This document shows positions 62,594 to 64,000 of a stretch of 64,000 nt of DNA, in pieces. The DNA is from DATLMR01 sp964615905 (GTDB taxonomy: Bacteria > Acidobacteriota > Blastocatellia > UBA7656). Where the stretch lies: contig CAZTUB010000002.1 in assembly GCA_964615905.1 (NCBI GenBank), positions 248,001 to 312,000 on the forward strand. Reading direction: 5' to 3'. The translations under genes and the position numbers were made by a program. The notes beneath the pieces were generated by a model that was not told where the DNA came from, ran no database searches, and saw only the letters and a program-made list of their open reading frames with translations. How positions within the stretch are numbered: the first letter of the stretch is position 1; each line of letters opens with the position of its first letter.

Positions 62594-62740
62594 ACCGTGA
62601 CCTGGGCAAGGTGACGAGTGACAAGTGACGAGTGACAAGATAGAGAAGGCGCGAGACATCGGTTTCCTCCTTCTTGTCACTCGTCACTTGTCACTGTTTA
62701 CTCTCCTCCGGCTTGTCACGGTTCACGGTTCACGGTTCAC
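62589..62740. repeat. Heptad hairpin element R7 (composite)
   Basis: GTGACGA/GTGACAA units (62611-62639) pair with CTTGTCACTCGTCACTTGTCAC (from 62672). A further right arm, CTTGTCACGGTTCACGG then repeated GGTTCAC, ends at 62740 without a complete partner, so the element appears to be a fusion of two copies. It begins at the TAA of the preceding gene and ends 8 nt before the next ATG. Confidence 0.75.
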
Positions 62741-62748
62741 GATTAGAT

Positions 62749-63066
62749 ATGGACCTGTCGCCCTTAACATTCTCGTGCCCGAATTGCGGCTCGCCGGACG
62801 TGGCTTATAGCTGCGAGCCGGAATGCTGTTTTAATCACGTTTGCGGAAACTGTCTGTCGAGCTTCGAGCTTTTCACAAGCGATCTGGGGCAGGATCTGGC
62901 TGGCGGTAAGAGAGGCGCGCGGGAAAAAGATTCGTGCGCGCCGACAGTGGCCTGCGCGCGTTGTCAGGGGCTCGACGTCTTGATCGTAGCGGGCGAGGGG
63001 CCGGAAAACCGGCTTGTTTGCGGCTCGTGCCGGGCGCTGCTCAGGTTGGGCTTTTCGACCGCCTGA
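62749..63066 (+). CDS. Zinc-ribbon protein with four CxxC sites
   Basis: 105 residues from the ATG at 62749; longer frames read into hairpin element R7 and are rejected. CPNCGSPDVAYSCEPE, then CCFNHVCGNC, a polar stretch, CARCQGLDVL and CGSCRALLRL give two zinc-ribbon-like pairs (about residues 9-38 and 73-98). No membrane segment. No Shine-Dalgarno is obvious, as the hairpin lies right before it. It may bind nucleic acids or proteins; the role is unknown. Confidence 0.65.
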   Translation: MDLSPLTFSCPNCGSPDVAYSCEPECCFNHVCGNCLSSFELFTSDLGQDLAGGKRGAREKDSCAPTVACARCQGLDVLIVAGEGPENRLVCGSCRALLRLGFSTA

Positions 63067-63107
63067 TCCGGCAAGTCTTGCCGCCGTCTCAGATGGCAGT
63101 TATTCGC

Positions 63108-63138
63108 TTGCTTAAATCCCCGGCTTATGGGGTATAAT
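63108..63138 (+). promoter_or_regulatory. Possible sigma-70 promoter
   Basis: TTGCTT (63108-63113) and a perfect TATAAT (63133-63138) are 19 nt apart. A CCCC...GGGG hairpin fits in the spacer. It would drive the small membrane protein at 63297 with a leader of about 150 nt. The 230-nt gap here holds no gene. Confidence 0.4.
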
Positions 63139-63296
63139 GAGCGGCGTTTTAAGAACCAGGGAGGTCGAGGGCTTATATCGACCATTTCCTGAAGTTGGAC
63201 GCCCGGTTTTATAACCATAAAAACCTTGCCAGAATTCGTTGGTATTTGATCTCGAAAGCAGTAAGAAGTTTGGTAGCTTGAGCCGGTAAGTCCGGT

Positions 63297-63539
63297 ATGA
63301 ATATTATGCTGTTAGTTTTTCTGGTCGCTCTAATTTTAGTTGCAGGTCTTAGCATATGGGCCTTTTATTATATGCAGCTTAAGAACGCGCGCCGGGCACA
63401 GGCGGATAAGCCGACTCTGAGCGCCGGGGTGCCCGTCGAACTCTGTTCCAGGTGTCAACAGGCGCGTCTGATTATCAAGAAGGACCCCGGGCTTTGCGCG
63501 TTCTGCTGGAGCTCGATTAATACGAAGCAGGTAAGCTGA
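63297..63539 (+). CDS. Single-helix membrane protein with a zinc knuckle
   Basis: 80 residues. One N-terminal membrane helix (about 3-27, LLVFLVALILVAGLSIWAFY) is followed by a charged segment and a C4 knuckle: CSRCQQARLIIKKDPGLCAFC (about residues 50-70). The lack of a signal cleavage site suggests it is anchored with the knuckle in the cytoplasm. Function unknown. No strong SD precedes the ATG (GGTAAGTCCGGT), so the start is moderately sure. Confidence 0.6.
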   Translation: MNIMLLVFLVALILVAGLSIWAFYYMQLKNARRAQADKPTLSAGVPVELCSRCQQARLIIKKDPGLCAFCWSSINTKQVS

Positions 63540-63668
63540 CAGATGCTGCCGGGTTTCGATCCGGCACGTTTACGAAAGGCTCGATTGAAGATGAATGTGT
63601 ATACCGGCATATCAACAGTCGTCACGCATTCGTACCGATTAAAATTTAGGTCTTAGCGAGGTAAAGCC

Positions 63669-64000
63669 ATGTCCACAGATCTCCACGACGATGCTACGAA
63701 AACCCCGCCAGTAAATCTGGTGAGTATAACCTCGAAAGAAGAGTTGATCCGTCAGAAGCTTGAACAAGAGCGCGCTCGGCTTCAGCGCGAGATGGGGCTC
63801 GAATCCCTCTCGCGTCCGCATTTCAAAAAGCCCGTCGAAGGCGCATTTACGCGCGAACAGCGCGCGCACACGACGCTGCTGTTTGGCGGGTTGACCTGGA
63901 AGCACGAGTACCTGATTCACGGAGCTTTAGAAGGACTTGGCTACAAGTGCGAAGCCGTGCCCACGCCAAACGTGCAGGCGTTCCAGCTCGGGAAAGAGTA
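63669..64000 (+). CDS. 2-hydroxyacyl-CoA dehydratase-related protein, N-terminus (3' truncated)
   Basis: The frame opens at the ATG (63669, GAGG upstream) and runs off the right edge after 110 codons. A charged helix (residues about 20-45, RQKLEQERARLQREMGLE) leads to TTLLFGGLTWKHEYLIHGAL, then EGLGYKCEAVPTPN, the opening of the dehydratase/BadF-activase-associated fold that later would carry Fe-S cysteines. Such proteins use or activate an Fe-S cluster for radical dehydration. Because the catalytic part is missing, the exact subfamily is not certain. Confidence 0.65.
   Translation, partial: MSTDLHDDATKTPPVNLVSITSKEELIRQKLEQERARLQREMGLESLSRPHFKKPVEGAFTREQRAHTTLLFGGLTWKHEYLIHGALEGLGYKCEAVPTPNVQAFQLGKE

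Noticed and set aside
20169..62740. CRISPR array or tandem-repeat locus made of GTGACAA units
   Set aside because: Units are 7 bp, directly adjacent and in inverted orientation with a loop; there are no unique spacers and no cas genes. A dispersed hairpin family fits better.
1..64000. Prophage, integrative element or insertion sequence
   Set aside because: No integrase, transposase, phage structural or conjugation gene was found, and no tRNA attachment site or direct flanking repeat was seen.

Overview
The window looks like a chromosomal segment of an Acidobacteriota bacterium, most likely the Blastocatellia/Pyrinomonadaceae side. This is inferred from content, not from a marker gene. The supporting signs are an orphan ADOP-type duplicated ABC permease, many Ser/Thr kinases and kinase fusions, an exported dihaem cytochrome fused to a lipoprotein-sorting-like domain, a giant poly-HAMP hybrid kinase, moderately high GC and small zinc-ribbon proteins. 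I found no rRNA, tRNA, CRISPR array, insertion sequence or prophage. The left edge cuts the 3' end of glnS and the right edge cuts the start of a 2-hydroxyacyl-CoA dehydratase-like gene.

Layout. 1-13 kb: glnS end, ECF sigma factor, DoxX-like protein, a small minus-strand operon (ABM-like protein, zinc-ribbon peptide, Cys-rich protein), DHA2 efflux pump, a Ser/Thr-kinase::UvrD-helicase fusion, an AtoE-like transporter, a serine hydrolase, and an SRPBCC/zinc-alcohol-dehydrogenase pair. 13-24 kb: ADOP permease, a sigma-factor::GNAT::GNAT::DUF3471-like fusion followed by a dihaem cytochrome, mscL with a zinc-ribbon tail, a WYL regulator divergent from an F420/FMN luciferase-like oxidoreductase, a second ABM-like gene, an RRM protein and small proteins. 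24-36 kb: a response regulator divergent from a CarD-like gene, an exported dikinase-like protein, a membrane diguanylate cyclase, and a two-gene signalling unit (double beta-propeller, Y_Y_Y, membrane helix and ATPase; then a homologous ATPase fused to a Ser/Thr kinase). 36-43 kb: membrane protein, feoAB, tRNA nucleotidyltransferase, cytochrome c lipoprotein, glycyl-tRNA synthetase. 43-53 kb: an operon of poly-HAMP hybrid kinase, CheR, CheB and REC-HK-REC. 53-62 kb: a TetR-controlled RND efflux operon read on the minus strand. 62-64 kb: small zinc-ribbon proteins and the truncated dehydratase-like gene.

The strongest candidates for undescribed biology are: (1) the single-ORF kinase-helicase fusion at 4865-7768; (2) the propeller-ATPase / ATPase-kinase pair at 29756-35992, where a shared ATPase domain replaces the histidine kinase of a hybrid two-component sensor; (3) the sigma-GNAT fusion at 16670-18529; (4) seven long hairpin elements built from heptamers of the GTGACAA/GTGAACC/GTAAACC type. 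These sit exactly at gene ends and often supply the stop codon. (5) A conserved ~90-nt leader precedes two paralogous ABM-like genes, with a weaker copy before a third gene.

Several genes work together. The poly-HAMP kinase, CheR, CheB and REC-HK-REC form one phosphorelay/methylation module. TetR, the adaptor, the RND pump, the TolC-like protein and a small lipoprotein adaptor form an export system. FeoA and FeoB import Fe(II) behind a Fur-like site. The SRPBCC protein and the zinc alcohol dehydrogenase form a short operon.
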